This document shows, piece by piece, positions 35,385 to 45,544 of a stretch of 64,000 nt of DNA. Position 1 is the stretch's first letter; the number at the start of each line of letters is the position of its first letter. A model generated the notes under the pieces. It made no database searches. It was given only the letters and a program-made list of their open reading frames with translations, and had not been told where the DNA came from. Position numbers and translations under genes: made by a program. Origin of the DNA: Methylomonas methanica MC09 (lineage in GTDB: Bacteria > Pseudomonadota > Gammaproteobacteria > Methylococcales > Methylomonadaceae); contig NC_015572.1 of assembly GCF_000214665.1 (NCBI RefSeq), positions 4,402,001 through 4,466,000 of the forward strand, written 5' to 3'.

Positions 35385-35635
35385 GGTGTCGCTATCGCGA
35401 CAGTTTTATCTAAGTCGGTTCTCGGACCGACAGCCGAGATACTTTTCTTTGCTTGTCCAAAGAAAAGTATCCAAAAGAAACGACACCCGGATTCCGCCTT
35501 TATCCTGCGCTTCTCGCTTTTGACGAGGGTTTTCGAAGGGCCATCCCTGGCCCTGCGAAAACGAGCGGCATCCATGCCGCTCCCCTTCGGGCCTATTTCG
35601 CCAAAAGCTGCGATGCTCGGGGCGGAATAACGGGA
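35385..35635 (+). repeat. 251-bp hairpin-rich repeat, left copy (inverted relative to the right copy)
   Basis: This segment recurs in inverse orientation at 36671-36921 with roughly 93-95% identity by eye. It consists almost wholly of stem-loops: GTCGC/GCGAC near the outer end; a perfect 14-bp stem (35438-35451 with 35458-35471, loop CTTGTC); a long stem starting GTTTTCGA and closing GCGAAAAC; and GAGCGGCA/TGCCGCTC. An open frame (35453-35662) runs through it and is shared by both copies, but the hairpins suggest selection on structure rather than protein. Confidence 0.9.
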
Positions 35636-35735
35636 GCATGTCCCTTACGAATGGAAAAGTAACTTGACAAATTTAAAAGCTATACTGTGAATTTCAGAGC
35701 GGTGTTTTTATTATGTTAAGGCTCTACTAATTTAG

Positions 35736-35741
35736 TATAAT
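35736..35741 (+). promoter_or_regulatory. Candidate -10 of the AT-rich HEPN-like gene
   Basis: A perfect TATAAT lies 18 bp before the ATG of the following gene in an AT-rich stretch. A good -35 is not visible (best TTATGTT about 35711-35717). Confidence 0.35.
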
Positions 35742-35759
35742 TTCAATTATTTAATTAAA

Positions 35760-36638
35760 ATGAAGCTAAGCATTGCCGAAATTCAAGTTGGAAAAGATAA
35801 AGCTGAAAAATATATTTTAAATTTATGTAAAGAGCTAGGACTTCAAATAAATACTAGGAAAGAATTATCAAAAACCATTAGGTTTAACTCTTCAGATAAG
35901 ATAATAGAAATAAACTTTCCTAAAGAGATTGATTATGTCAGGAAGAATGGAAGAGCATTTGTATTACAAATTATGGCAGACTCAAATGACCATTATCTTA
36001 ATATGTCACATGGAATAAGTGTTTCTAGTAATGCTCGATGCGGCAAGATTAAACTAGAGTCAAATTACGGATCACATTCTGTCGTTGTTGGCTCTCATAG
36101 CCTTATTCAGGCACCCGAAATATCATTTTCTGATGACATATCCTTTTATCGAAAACAAGCTGTCATAAAATTTAACGAAAATGATTTGCCCGGCTTCGCT
36201 CGAGCATATAGAGGGTATCTTCAAAGCTGTGTTTCTCTGCTGGATTGCTTTGTACATAGATATACTTTTCATATAAAATCCATGATCCCTTCTATGAAAG
36301 AGTACGAAAATACGGAAGTGTTAGATTCTAAATGTTCGTTAGAGGAAAGGCTTGATGCTTGGGTTTATACTTTTGCGACACATAAAATGGATGAGTACAA
36401 GAACTCGAAGTATCGCTCTAAATTTATTGAATTAAAAACAAAAAGAAATGAAATTGTTCACGCCATACAGCCTCATATAGCATACGATATAAAAGAATCT
36501 GTAAAATACTTGAACTATGTGCAAGATGGTGTTGGTGGCTTTATGGCTGAATTAAGAAAATATTCGGGATTTAGTGAAAATGTTGGGTTTATTAGGCACG
36601 TAAAAACACAAGCTGAAATTAAAATAATTAATACTTGA
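35760..36638 (+). CDS. AT-rich gene of unknown function with a C-terminal HEPN-like motif
   Basis: A 292-aa protein that I do not recognise as a named family. Residues 1-120 are mixed alpha/beta. From about 140 on it is helical (FARAYRGYLQSCVSLLDCFV), and R229-N-E-I-V-H234 within LKTKRNEIVHAIQPH fits the Rx4H core of HEPN ribonuclease or RNA-binding domains. Codon use is strikingly AT-rich compared with rsmA and adk on either side, and the gene is flanked by 251-bp inverted repeats, so it was very likely acquired horizontally. A role in defence or RNA cleavage is inference from the motif only. Confidence 0.75.
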   Translation: MKLSIAEIQVGKDKAEKYILNLCKELGLQINTRKELSKTIRFNSSDKIIEINFPKEIDYVRKNGRAFVLQIMADSNDHYLNMSHGISVSSNARCGKIKLESNYGSHSVVVGSHSLIQAPEISFSDDISFYRKQAVIKFNENDLPGFARAYRGYLQSCVSLLDCFVHRYTFHIKSMIPSMKEYENTEVLDSKCSLEERLDAWVYTFATHKMDEYKNSKYRSKFIELKTKRNEIVHAIQPHIAYDIKESVKYLNYVQDGVGGFMAELRKYSGFSENVGFIRHVKTQAEIKIINT

Positions 36639-36670
36639 TTTTAGGGGCGATCGGCTCGGGGTGGTTTATT

Positions 36671-36921
36671 TCCCGTTATTCCGCCCCGAGCATCGCAGCT
36701 TTTGGCGAATTTGGCCCGATAGGGGAGCGGCAGGAAGCCGCTCGTTTTCGCAGGGCCAGGGACGGCCCTTCGAAAACCCTCGTCAAAAGCGAGAAGCGCA
36801 GGATAAAGGCGGAATCCGGGGGTCGTTTCTTTTGGGTACTTTTCTTTGGACAAGCAAAGAAAAGTACCTCGGCTGTCGGTCCGAGAACCGACTTAGATAA
36901 ACTCGTCGCGATAGCGACACC
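36671..36921 (-). repeat. 251-bp hairpin-rich repeat, right copy
   Basis: Inverse copy of 35385-35635. The outermost bases of both copies are GGTGTCGC. In the 14-bp stem the A-T pair of the left copy (35439:35470) is G-C here, a compensatory double change that keeps the helix. The GAGCGGC/GCCGCTC stem is kept although its loop differs in length. The corresponding open frame is 36641-36853 on the minus strand. No target-site duplication was seen outside the two copies. Confidence 0.9.
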
Positions 36922-36977
36922 TTAGCCACACGTTTAAAACAAAATCCCACGCCCCAACCAACAGCCAAAAACCAACA

Positions 36978-37008
36978 TTTAACGCATTCCCATAAGCTTT
37001 GCGTTAAA
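36978..37008. repeat. Short inverted repeat upstream of adk
   Basis: TTTAACGC (36978-36985) and GCGTTAAA (37001-37008) are perfect 8-bp inverted arms separated by 15 bp, about 100 bp before the adk ATG. It could be an operator or overlap a promoter; there is no further support. Confidence 0.35.
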
Positions 37009-37024
37009 ATGCCCGGTTTTTTAA

Positions 37025-37747
<723 letters not shown>

Positions 37748-37780
37748 GCCGCTTGTTAACCTCATTACAGGAACCCTCAA

Positions 37781-39190
37781 ATGGCAGGTAAAACCTTATA
37801 CGACAAACTTTGGGACGACCATGTCGTTCACACTGAAGACGACGGCTCGTGCTTGATTTATATCGACCGGCAATTGCTGCACGAAGTAACTTCACCGCAG
37901 GCCTTCGAAGGCTTGCGCCTGTCCGGCCGCCAACCCTGGCGGATTGCCCGCAACTTGGCGGTGGCGGATCACAATATCCCAACCACCGATAGAGCTAAGG
38001 GCATCGCCGACCCGGTTTCGCGCCTGCAGGTGGAAACTCTGGAAAGCAACTGTAAAGAATTCGGCATCACCGAGTTTCATATGAGCGACATTCGCCAAGG
38101 TATCGTGCATGTAGTCGGCCCGGAACAAGGCGCCACCCTGCCCGGCATGACCGTGGTTTGCGGCGACTCGCACACCTCCACCCACGGCGCTTCGGCGGCC
38201 TTGGCGTTCGGTATCGGCACTTCGGAGGTCGAGCACGCGTTGGCCACCCAATGCCTAGTGCAGAAAAAAGCCAAAAACATGCTGATTAAAGTTAACGGCA
38301 AAGCCGGTCCGGGCGTTACCGCCAAGGACATCGTGCTGGCCGTGATCGGCAAAATCGGCACCGCCGGCGGCACCGGTTACACCATCGAATTCGGCGGCGA
38401 AGCGGTTCGCGCCTTGTCCATGGAGGGCCGCATGACGATCTGCAACATGGCCATAGAAGCCGGTGCCCGCGCCGGTTTGATCGCCTGCGACGAAACCACC
38501 ATAGAATACTACCAAGGCCGCCCCTACGCGCCCAAGGGCGACGACTGGAACATGGCCGTGCGCTACTGGCAAAAACTGCATTCCGATAGCGACGCCAAAT
38601 TCGACAAAGTCATCGAATTCAACGCGGCCGAGATTAAACCGCAAGTCAGTTGGGGTACTTCGCCGGAAATGGTGTTGCCGGTAGACGCCAACGTACCCGA
38701 CCCCGCGCAAGAAACCGATCCGGTGAAACGCCAAGGCATAGAACGCGCCTTGCAGTATATGGGTTTGCAGGCCGGGCAAAAAATCACCGACATCAAGCTG
38801 GACAAAGTCTTCATCGGCTCCTGCACCAATTCGCGTATCGAAGATTTGCGCGCGGCAGCGGCCGTGATCAAGGGTCGCAAAAAAGCCGACTCGGTTAAGC
38901 AAGTATTGATCGTCCCCGGCTCCGGCTTGATCAAGCAACAAGCGGAAGCGGAAGGCCTGGATAAAATCTTCACCGCCGCCAACTTCGAATGGCGCGAACC
39001 GGGCTGTTCGATGTGTCTGGCCATGAACGCCGACCGTCTGGAAGCCGGCGAACATTGCGCCTCCACTTCGAACCGCAATTTCGAGGGCCGCCAAGGTTAC
39101 GGCGGGCGCACCCACTTGGTCAGCCCGGCTATGGCCGCCGCTGCGGCGATTGCCGGCCACTTTGTCAACGTCACAGAAGAAGGAGCATAA
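37781..39190 (+). CDS. leuC: 3-isopropylmalate dehydratase large subunit LeuC
   Basis: Aconitase-type 4Fe-4S enzyme that isomerises 2- and 3-isopropylmalate in leucine synthesis, working as a heterodimer with LeuD. At 469 aa it has normal length. The cluster ligands are in [17 protein letters not shown] and [19 protein letters not shown], and the substrate region [20 protein letters not shown] is intact. It is followed by a short reading frame and leuD. Confidence 0.98.
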   Translation: MAGKTLYDKLWDDHVVHTEDDGSCLIYIDRQLLHEVTSPQAFEGLRLSGRQPWRIARNLAVADHNIPTTDRAKGIADPVSRLQVETLESNCKEFGITEFHMSDIRQGIVHVVGPEQGATLPGMTVVCGDSHTSTHGASAALAFGIGTSEVEHALATQCLVQKKAKNMLIKVNGKAGPGVTAKDIVLAVIGKIGTAGGTGYTIEFGGEAVRALSMEGRMTICNMAIEAGARAGLIACDETTIEYYQGRPYAPKGDDWNMAVRYWQKLHSDSDAKFDKVIEFNAAEIKPQVSWGTSPEMVLPVDANVPDPAQETDPVKRQGIERALQYMGLQAGQKITDIKLDKVFIGSCTNSRIEDLRAAAAVIKGRKKADSVKQVLIVPGSGLIKQQAEAEGLDKIFTAANFEWREPGCSMCLAMNADRLEAGEHCASTSNRNFEGRQGYGGRTHLVSPAMAAAAAIAGHFVNVTEEGA

Positions 39191-39192
39191 AC

Positions 39193-39270
39193 ATGACAAA
39201 AATACAGGATAGGATTTTTGCACTGCCAACGGCAGCCCATCAGGGTACCGCACAAGGAGGTGCGGCGTGA
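39193..39270 (+). CDS. Short open frame between leuC and leuD, possible leader peptide
   Basis: A 25-codon frame ([20 protein letters not shown], then QGGAA) with its own ribosome site (AAGGAG) 7-8 bases before the ATG. Its stop overlaps the leuD GTG start as GTGA, and the strong leuD ribosome site AAGGAGGTG lies inside it. This arrangement suggests translational coupling of leuC to leuD. It may be translated without being a functional peptide. Confidence 0.4.
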   Translation: MTKIQDRIFALPTAAHQGTAQGGAA

Positions 39271-39905
39271 GAGCATTTACCACTTTGACAGCACTGGTTG
39301 CGCCGTTGGACAGAGCCAATATCGACACCGACGCCATCATCCCCAAGCAATTTTTAAAATCCATCCGCCGCGCCGGTTTCGGCCCGTATTTGTTCGACGA
39401 ATGGCGCTATCTGGATCATGGCGAACCCGACATGGATTGCAGCAACCGGCCGCTGAACCAGGATTTCGTGCTGAACCAACCGCAATACCAAGGCGCGCAA
39501 ATTCTGCTGACCCGGGAAAACTTCGGCTGCGGCTCTTCGCGCGAGCATGCGCCGTGGGCGCTGGAAGATTACGGCTTCCGGGCCATTATCGCCCCCAGCT
39601 TTGCCGACATCTTTTTTAACAACTGTTTTAAAAACGGTATTTTGCCTATCGTGCTGCCGGCGGAAACCGTTGACCGACTGTTCAACGAAATGGCTGACGG
39701 TTACCAGCTGACCATCGACTTGCAAGCCCAAACCATCACCACCCCCAGCGGTCAAGCGATTGGTTTTAGCGTCGACGAAAACCGCCGTCACCGCTTATTG
39801 AACGGTTTGGACGACATTGCACTGTCTTTACAGCATGCCGACAAAATCAAAGCCTATGAGGCCGAACGCGCCAAACGCGCGCCTTGGCTGTTTAAAGAAG
39901 CGTAA
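39267..39905 (+). CDS. leuD: 3-isopropylmalate dehydratase small subunit LeuD
   Basis: Swivel-domain partner of LeuC. The 212-aa protein has [35 protein letters not shown] with the substrate-binding SSRE, and [17 protein letters not shown]. It starts at GTG 39267, supported by a perfect ribosome site (AAGGAGGTG). Confidence 0.98.
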   Translation: MRAFTTLTALVAPLDRANIDTDAIIPKQFLKSIRRAGFGPYLFDEWRYLDHGEPDMDCSNRPLNQDFVLNQPQYQGAQILLTRENFGCGSSREHAPWALEDYGFRAIIAPSFADIFFNNCFKNGILPIVLPAETVDRLFNEMADGYQLTIDLQAQTITTPSGQAIGFSVDENRRHRLLNGLDDIALSLQHADKIKAYEAERAKRAPWLFKEA

Positions 39906-39922
39906 AGGCATTAGGTAGATCC

Positions 39923-41002
39923 ATGGCAAAAAAAATCGCCGTTTTAGCGGGTGACGGGATCGGCCCGGAAATTGTCGCGGAAGCCCTAAAGGTACTGAGC
40001 TATTTGAATACCGACATGAACCTGGGTCTGGTGTTTGAAAATGCGCTGATCGGCGGTGCGGCTTACGACGCTTTCGGCACCCCGTTGCCGCAAACCACCC
40101 TGAACCTGTGCAAGAACGCGGATGCGGTATTGCTGGGCGCCGTGGGCGGTCCGAAATGGGAACCGTTACCGCACGCGGTGCGGCCGGAACGCGGTTTGCT
40201 GGGCGTACGTTCCGAATTGAATTTGTTTTCGAACCTGAGACCGGCGATTCTGTACCCGCAACTGGCCGACGCCAGTACCCTAAAACCCGAGGTGGTAGCC
40301 GGCCTGGACATCATGATCGTCCGCGAACTGACCGGCGGCATTTACTTCGGCCAACCGCGCGGCATCCGCTTGCTGGAAAACGGCGAGCAGCAAGGCTTCA
40401 ATACCTTGGTGTATTGCGAGTCGGAAATCCGCCGTATCGCCCATTCAGCATTCAAGACCGCCCAAAAACGCCATAACAAACTATGCTCGGTCGATAAAGC
40501 CAATGTGCTGGAAGTGACCGATCTATGGCGGAAGGTTGTCAGCGAGGTTGGCAGGGAATACCCCGATGTACAATTAAGCCACATGTATGTCGATAACGCG
40601 GCGATGCAATTAGTGCGAAACCCCAAACAGTTTGATGTCATAGTTACCACTAATATGTTCGGCGATATTTTGTCGGATACGGCAGCCATGCTGACCGGCT
40701 CGATCGGCATGCTGCCGTCCGCATCGCTGGACGCCAATGGCAAAGGCATGTACGAACCGATACACGGCTCGGCGCCCGACATTGCCGGCCAAGGCATCGC
40801 CAACCCCTTGGCAACCCTTTTATCCGTCGCCATGATGTTGCGTTATACCTTTAACGAAACCGCGGCGGCCGAACGCATTGAACAAGCCGTCAACCAAGCG
40901 CTGGATTCGGGCGTCCGCACTGCGGATATTTATTCGGAAGGCATGACCCAAGTCAGCACCTCCGGCATGGGCGATGCCGTACTCAACGCATTAAAAGGAT
41001 AA
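39923..41002 (+). CDS. leuB: 3-isopropylmalate dehydrogenase LeuB
   Basis: NAD-dependent oxidative decarboxylation of 3-isopropylmalate. The 359-aa protein has [20 protein letters not shown], the substrate arginines in [32 protein letters not shown], and the metal/NAD segment [15 protein letters not shown] and [17 protein letters not shown]. It lies 17 bp after leuD. Confidence 0.98.
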   Translation: MAKKIAVLAGDGIGPEIVAEALKVLSYLNTDMNLGLVFENALIGGAAYDAFGTPLPQTTLNLCKNADAVLLGAVGGPKWEPLPHAVRPERGLLGVRSELNLFSNLRPAILYPQLADASTLKPEVVAGLDIMIVRELTGGIYFGQPRGIRLLENGEQQGFNTLVYCESEIRRIAHSAFKTAQKRHNKLCSVDKANVLEVTDLWRKVVSEVGREYPDVQLSHMYVDNAAMQLVRNPKQFDVIVTTNMFGDILSDTAAMLTGSIGMLPSASLDANGKGMYEPIHGSAPDIAGQGIANPLATLLSVAMMLRYTFNETAAAERIEQAVNQALDSGVRTADIYSEGMTQVSTSGMGDAVLNALKG

Positions 41003-41007
41003 ACGCT

Positions 41008-42030
41008 ATGTCCAAAACTTACGATGTCGCCGTTGTCGGCGCAACCGGCGCAGTCGGCGAAACCATGATCGCCATCTTGGAAGAGCGCAATTTTCCGGTG
41101 GGCAACGTTTACGCGCTGGCCAGCGAACGCTCGGCGGGTAAACGGATTCCGTTTAAAGGCGGTTCGCTGGTGGTGCAGGATTTGGCCGGATTCGATTTTT
41201 CCAAAGTGCAAATCGGCCTGTTCTCGCCCGGCGCCTCCGTATCCGCCGAATTCGCGCCTAAAGCCGCAGCGGCAGGCTGCGTGGTGATCGACAATACCTC
41301 GCAATTCCGTTACGACGACGATATCCCGCTGGTGGTACCGGAGGTTAATCCGGAAAAAGTCGCCGACTATAAAAATCGCGGCATTATCGCCAACCCGAAC
41401 TGCTCGACTATCCAGATGCTGGTGGCCTTGAAACCCATTTACGACGCTGTCGGCATCAGCCGAATCAACGTTGCCACTTATCAAGCCGTTTCCGGCACCG
41501 GCAAGGAAGCGATCGAGGAATTGGCCACCCAAACCGCCAATCTGTTGAACGCCAAACCGGTAGTATCGAACGTTTACCCCAAACAAATCGCCTTCAACGT
41601 ATTGCCGCAGATCGATGTATTCATGGACAACGGCTATACCAAGGAAGAAATGAAAATGGTTTGGGAAACTCGAAAAATCATGGGCGATGCCGATATATTG
41701 GTTAATCCGACCGCAGTGCGTGTTCCGGTGTTTTATGGACACTCGGAAGCCGTACATATCGAGACCAAGCACAAAATATCCGCGCAACAGGTGCGGGAAC
41801 TGCTGTCATCCGCCCCTGGCGTGACGGTTTTGGATGAACGCGAGAATGGCGGCTACCCGACAGCGGTTACAGAGTCGTCCGGTCACGATGACGTTTATGT
41901 CGGCCGAATTCGCGAAGACATCTCCCATCCTAACGGTATAGACTTGTGGGTAGTGGGCGATAATGTCAGAAAGGGCGCCGCTTTGAACAGCGTGCAAATT
42001 GCCGAGGTGCTGGTAAAAAATTACATCTAG
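41008..42030 (+). CDS. asd: Aspartate-semialdehyde dehydrogenase
   Basis: NADPH-dependent reduction of aspartyl phosphate in the Lys/Met/Thr branch. The 340-aa protein has the Rossmann start VAVVGATGAVGETMIAILEE, the catalytic cysteine in ANPNCSTIQMLVALKP and the C-terminal GAALNSVQIAEVLVKNYI. It follows leuB by 5 bp, the order also found in pseudomonads before fimV. Confidence 0.98.
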   Translation: MSKTYDVAVVGATGAVGETMIAILEERNFPVGNVYALASERSAGKRIPFKGGSLVVQDLAGFDFSKVQIGLFSPGASVSAEFAPKAAAAGCVVIDNTSQFRYDDDIPLVVPEVNPEKVADYKNRGIIANPNCSTIQMLVALKPIYDAVGISRINVATYQAVSGTGKEAIEELATQTANLLNAKPVVSNVYPKQIAFNVLPQIDVFMDNGYTKEEMKMVWETRKIMGDADILVNPTAVRVPVFYGHSEAVHIETKHKISAQQVRELLSSAPGVTVLDERENGGYPTAVTESSGHDDVYVGRIREDISHPNGIDLWVVGDNVRKGAALNSVQIAEVLVKNYI

Positions 42031-42100
42031 TCTAAGATTAGCAAGCGTCTTTAATGTGTCGGACAATATGCATCTGATTGATCGTGCCGAGGTAATCCCA

Positions 42101-44848
42101 GTGAAGGAAAAGAATTTGAAGCACTTAACTAAAACTTTAGCGGTTGTATCGTTGCTGGCACCGATGAGCGCGCAACCGCTGGGTATCGGTGACATTCAAC
42201 TGCATTCGGCCCTGAATCAAAAGCTTAATGCTGAAATTCATCTGCGTTTGGCGGCGGGTGAAAATCCCGCCGACGTTTCCGTAAAGCTGGCTCCTCCGGA
42301 AAAATTCGATCAGGCCGGTGTCCCCTGGAACTACTTCCTGTCCAAAATCAAATTTAATCCTGTGGTACAGGCTAATGGTTCCATCGTGGTTAAAATCACT
42401 TCCCGCGAACCCTTAACCGAACCTTTTTTGGATTTTCTGCTTGAAGTCACTTGGCCGCAGGGCAGCCAATTCCGCGAATTTACCGTTTTGGTCGATCCGC
42501 CCGAGGCTTACCGCGCTCCGGTGATCCCCAGTGCGGCCAGTACCGATTACCGCCTAGAACCACTGGAAGACTACCCAAGACCGGCTCGCAAAACTCAAAC
42601 CGGCGGAAAAAGCGTCCGACGGGTTCAGGCAGCGGCCAATATCACACCACAAACGCCGACAAGCGGCGAATACGGGCCGGTTCAAAGCGCCGACACCTTG
42701 TGGCGCATTGCCGATCAACTGGGTAGTGAACGCGGCGTGGCCACAAACCAGATGATGGCGGCGCTATTTAGAGCCAACCCGGACGCGTTCAACCGGGGCG
42801 ATATAGATTCGCTGAAAAAAGGCGCGGTGTTAAAAATTCCGGCTACCGAGGCCATTTTGCAATCGGCCGGTAAATCTGTCCGTAAAGCAGCTAAGCCGGC
42901 CACGGAAAGCGTTGCCGCGAATAAAGCCCTGGAGTTAATCGCCCCTACCGAAGCCAAAATTACCGAAAACACCAGCCCCACCGGTCAGGTCAAACCCGGA
43001 CAAGAAGGGGGCGAAGGTCAGACCGGCGGCGGCACGGCCTCCGACGGCAAGGATCTTGAGCTGCAAACCCGCATCGACCGGCTGGAACAGCAATTAAATA
43101 TGATGCAGCAATTACTGGCTTTGAAAGACCAGCAATTGGCCGCACTACAAAGCAACGACAAGGCCGCTGCGGAACAAGCCGCCGAAAGCGCCCAAAAATT
43201 ACCCACTCAACAGCCCGAACCGAGCGTGCCGCCCGCACCCGAAGCGAACGCACAACCCGAGGTTGCTCCCGCTCCCGCGGAACCGACCCCGCCGGTGGCA
43301 GCAACGCCACCGCCGCCAGCAGAGGTCAAACCGGCGCCCGTCGAACCCCCAAAACCGGCTAGACCGATACCACCGCCTCCGCCCCCGGTTGCCGAGGAAG
43401 AGAGCTTCTTCTCTTCACCCACCTATTCGATGGCAATCGGCGGTATATCCGTTAGCATTATGGCGCTGCTGGGCTGGCTGTTATGGCGGAAACGTAAAAT
43501 CGAGAGCCAAACCAACACCGAAAGCATGTTTGCCTCCGCCAGCCAGATTAAAATGCCGGATGCAGACAGCAGCCTGTCGGTTCCCGTCATGGATATCAAC
43601 AGCACAGGCGCCTATGATGTAGGCACCGTTGGCGAAAGCTCGTTTATCAGCGACTTTACCCCCAGCGATTTCGAAGCGTTCGATACCGATCAAAGCGATA
43701 TCGATCCGATGTCCGAAGCGGATGTTTATTTAGCCTATGGCCGTTACCAACAAGCCGAAGAGTTAATCCGCCACTCGATTAAAGAGCAACCCGAGAAGGA
43801 CGACTACAAACTCAAGTTGCTGGAAATATACTACGCTAATGAAAATAAAGAGCGCTTCGCCGAGTATGCCCAGGAATTGGCCGACTCAGGTAAGAACGCC
43901 GATCGGCCGTTTTGGAACAAGGTTTCCGACATGGCCAAGGAAATCATTCCGGACTCCGCTTTATTTGGCGGCTCGGCAACCACTGTCGTCAAAAAGCCGA
44001 CACAATCGCCAACGGCCCCGGCACCCGACACGTCCATTAGCGAACCGGCTAATTTTGAATCCGACGACGATGATTTTAACTTTACGACCGAATCAAACGA
44101 CGACGACCTGATCGATCTAAAAGCGCCTTCGTTGCCGGACATGGAGCTAATGGATGAGATTAATTCCGAACTGGCGGAAATGCAATTGGATCTGCCTGAT
44201 GACGAAGCGGACAATAGCAGCCTGGATTTCGATCTCAGTTCATTCGATAAACCGGACACTAAAACCGATTCAAGCGATCAGCCAGTTGACGTCGTAGCGG
44301 ACATCGAATCGATCGATTTCGATTTAAGCGGATTAAGCGATAATAGCGGTGCGGAAGCAGCCGATGCCGCAGAGAGCAAGACTAGCGACACCTTGGAAAG
44401 CTTCGATTTCAATTTTGATCTCGATGCCACACCCTCAGCGGAAGACAAAGCAAGCGACAGTGACGCGTCCGGCAAAAACGACGAACCGCTGGATATGGCT
44501 AGCCTGGAAAGCTTCGAATTCCCCGAGTTCGGCGAGGACGAACCTGAAGAAAAACCAGCCCCGGCTCCAGCCGAACCTTTAAGCGAAGCAAGCTCCGGAA
44601 GCGCCGATGAATTCGACTTCAACTTCGACTTTGAAGCGCCCGGCAGCTCGAGCCTGGGCGACGATATCGATTTTGGCGTTTCCGATCTGACCGATATGGA
44701 TGAATTTGAAACCAAAATCGACTTGGCAAAAGCGTATATCGACATGGGCGATGCCGAAGCCGCCAAATCCATCGCAACGGAAGTCTTGGAAAAAGGCAGC
44801 CCTGAACAAAAACAAGCCGCGCAGGTTTTACTTGACGAGCTGAAATAG
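42101..44848 (+). CDS. fimV: FimV/HubP-type polar hub protein
   Basis: A 915-aa inner-membrane protein that in other gammaproteobacteria recruits chemotaxis, flagellar or pilus machinery to the pole. Order of parts: signal peptide (LAVVSLLAPMSAQPLG), the FimV N-terminal domain (GIGDIQLHSALNQKLNAEI), a LysM-like peptidoglycan-binding segment (about 187-245), a coiled coil (LELQTRIDRLEQQLNMMQQL), a Pro-rich linker, one membrane helix (about 441-463), a very acidic cytoplasmic part with SLESFDF-like repeats, and the C-terminal FimV motif (IDLAKAYIDMGDAEAAKSI, about 870-890). I start at GTG 42101, preceded by GAGG; the earlier GTG at 42056 lacks a ribosome site. Confidence 0.9.
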   Translation: MKEKNLKHLTKTLAVVSLLAPMSAQPLGIGDIQLHSALNQKLNAEIHLRLAAGENPADVSVKLAPPEKFDQAGVPWNYFLSKIKFNPVVQANGSIVVKITSREPLTEPFLDFLLEVTWPQGSQFREFTVLVDPPEAYRAPVIPSAASTDYRLEPLEDYPRPARKTQTGGKSVRRVQAAANITPQTPTSGEYGPVQSADTLWRIADQLGSERGVATNQMMAALFRANPDAFNRGDIDSLKKGAVLKIPATEAILQSAGKSVRKAAKPATESVAANKALELIAPTEAKITENTSPTGQVKPGQEGGEGQTGGGTASDGKDLELQTRIDRLEQQLNMMQQLLALKDQQLAALQSNDKAAAEQAAESAQKLPTQQPEPSVPPAPEANAQPEVAPAPAEPTPPVAATPPPPAEVKPAPVEPPKPARPIPPPPPPVAEEESFFSSPTYSMAIGGISVSIMALLGWLLWRKRKIESQTNTESMFASASQIKMPDADSSLSVPVMDINSTGAYDVGTVGESSFISDFTPSDFEAFDTDQSDIDPMSEADVYLAYGRYQQAEELIRHSIKEQPEKDDYKLKLLEIYYANENKERFAEYAQELADSGKNADRPFWNKVSDMAKEIIPDSALFGGSATTVVKKPTQSPTAPAPDTSISEPANFESDDDDFNFTTESNDDDLIDLKAPSLPDMELMDEINSELAEMQLDLPDDEADNSSLDFDLSSFDKPDTKTDSSDQPVDVVADIESIDFDLSGLSDNSGAEAADAAESKTSDTLESFDFNFDLDATPSAEDKASDSDASGKNDEPLDMASLESFEFPEFGEDEPEEKPAPAPAEPLSEASSGSADEFDFNFDFEAPGSSSLGDDIDFGVSDLTDMDEFETKIDLAKAYIDMGDAEAAKSIATEVLEKGSPEQKQAAQVLLDELK

Positions 44849-45544
44849 CAGTACATTATCGATCTGCTTGAGTTCAAACAAGCGGATCGGCATCATGTCT
44901 TGCCGTTCCGGCAACCATTATGCCCAGCAAGACGGCAATTCGATACACACCCGGCGCTTCAGGCTTTTTACCCGTGCAAGCACCGACTGCGGCCCTGGCA
45001 GGCAGTGCAGACTGACTCGCTTGCCCTAACCCTGTTTTTATAAACTATCCTGATTAGCAAGCGGCTTCAGCTAAATCGTATATCGCGATCACGCATTCAT
45101 AGCCGTCGTTCCAGCAGGATTGGCGGACACAGGGACGGCTCGACGTTTGCCTTCCATGGCTCCGGCTACCCGCATCCCGGCCGGTACCCCTAAGTCAACG
45201 TTGGCGCAATTGCAGACAGGTTACAATCTAAGCTATTGTCCGATACCGTTACGACTTCAGCACCATTGACCGCGATAAACACTCAAGTAATTCATTTTAA
45301 GGTAGATGGGCAGCAGCAACCGATGCCGACAATCCAAGCCCACTCCGCTAACAGTGGCATTTCGCGCTTTTATCACCTAAACTTTTGGCAATGTACTTCG
45401 CCATCATGTTGTCTCGCCTGGCGGCGAACAACTGGCAAATCGATATTTAGGTTACCGGCCTTACATTTCGCGTTAGCGTTCAAGACTTTCGGTAGCGTGC
45501 GTCCAACTTCCTAAAGGCCTTTATAAGCCAGGGGAAACATTATT
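44849..45544. other. Intergenic region of about 700 bp without a supported gene
   Basis: Apart from the hairpin just after fimV I see no gene, tRNA or clear repeat. A 92-codon frame at 45236-45514 has a TTG start and no family resemblance and is probably spurious. truA, which follows fimV in some gammaproteobacteria, is absent. Confidence 0.45.
44861..44888 (+). terminator. Hairpin after fimV
   Basis: GATCTGCTTG (44861-44870) pairs with CAAGCGGATC (44879-44888) with a single G-U wobble and an 8-nt loop, 13 bp after the fimV stop. No T-run follows, so it may be a stability hairpin rather than an intrinsic terminator. Confidence 0.4.

Noticed and set aside
38255..39364. 369-codon minus-strand frame opposite leuC
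   Set aside because: It is wholly antisense to a well-supported leuC, has no recognisable domain, and its Gly/Val/His/Phe-rich composition is typical of a mirror frame.
45236..45514. 92-codon plus frame in the fimV downstream region
   Set aside because: TTG start, no ribosome site, no family resemblance and low-complexity ends.
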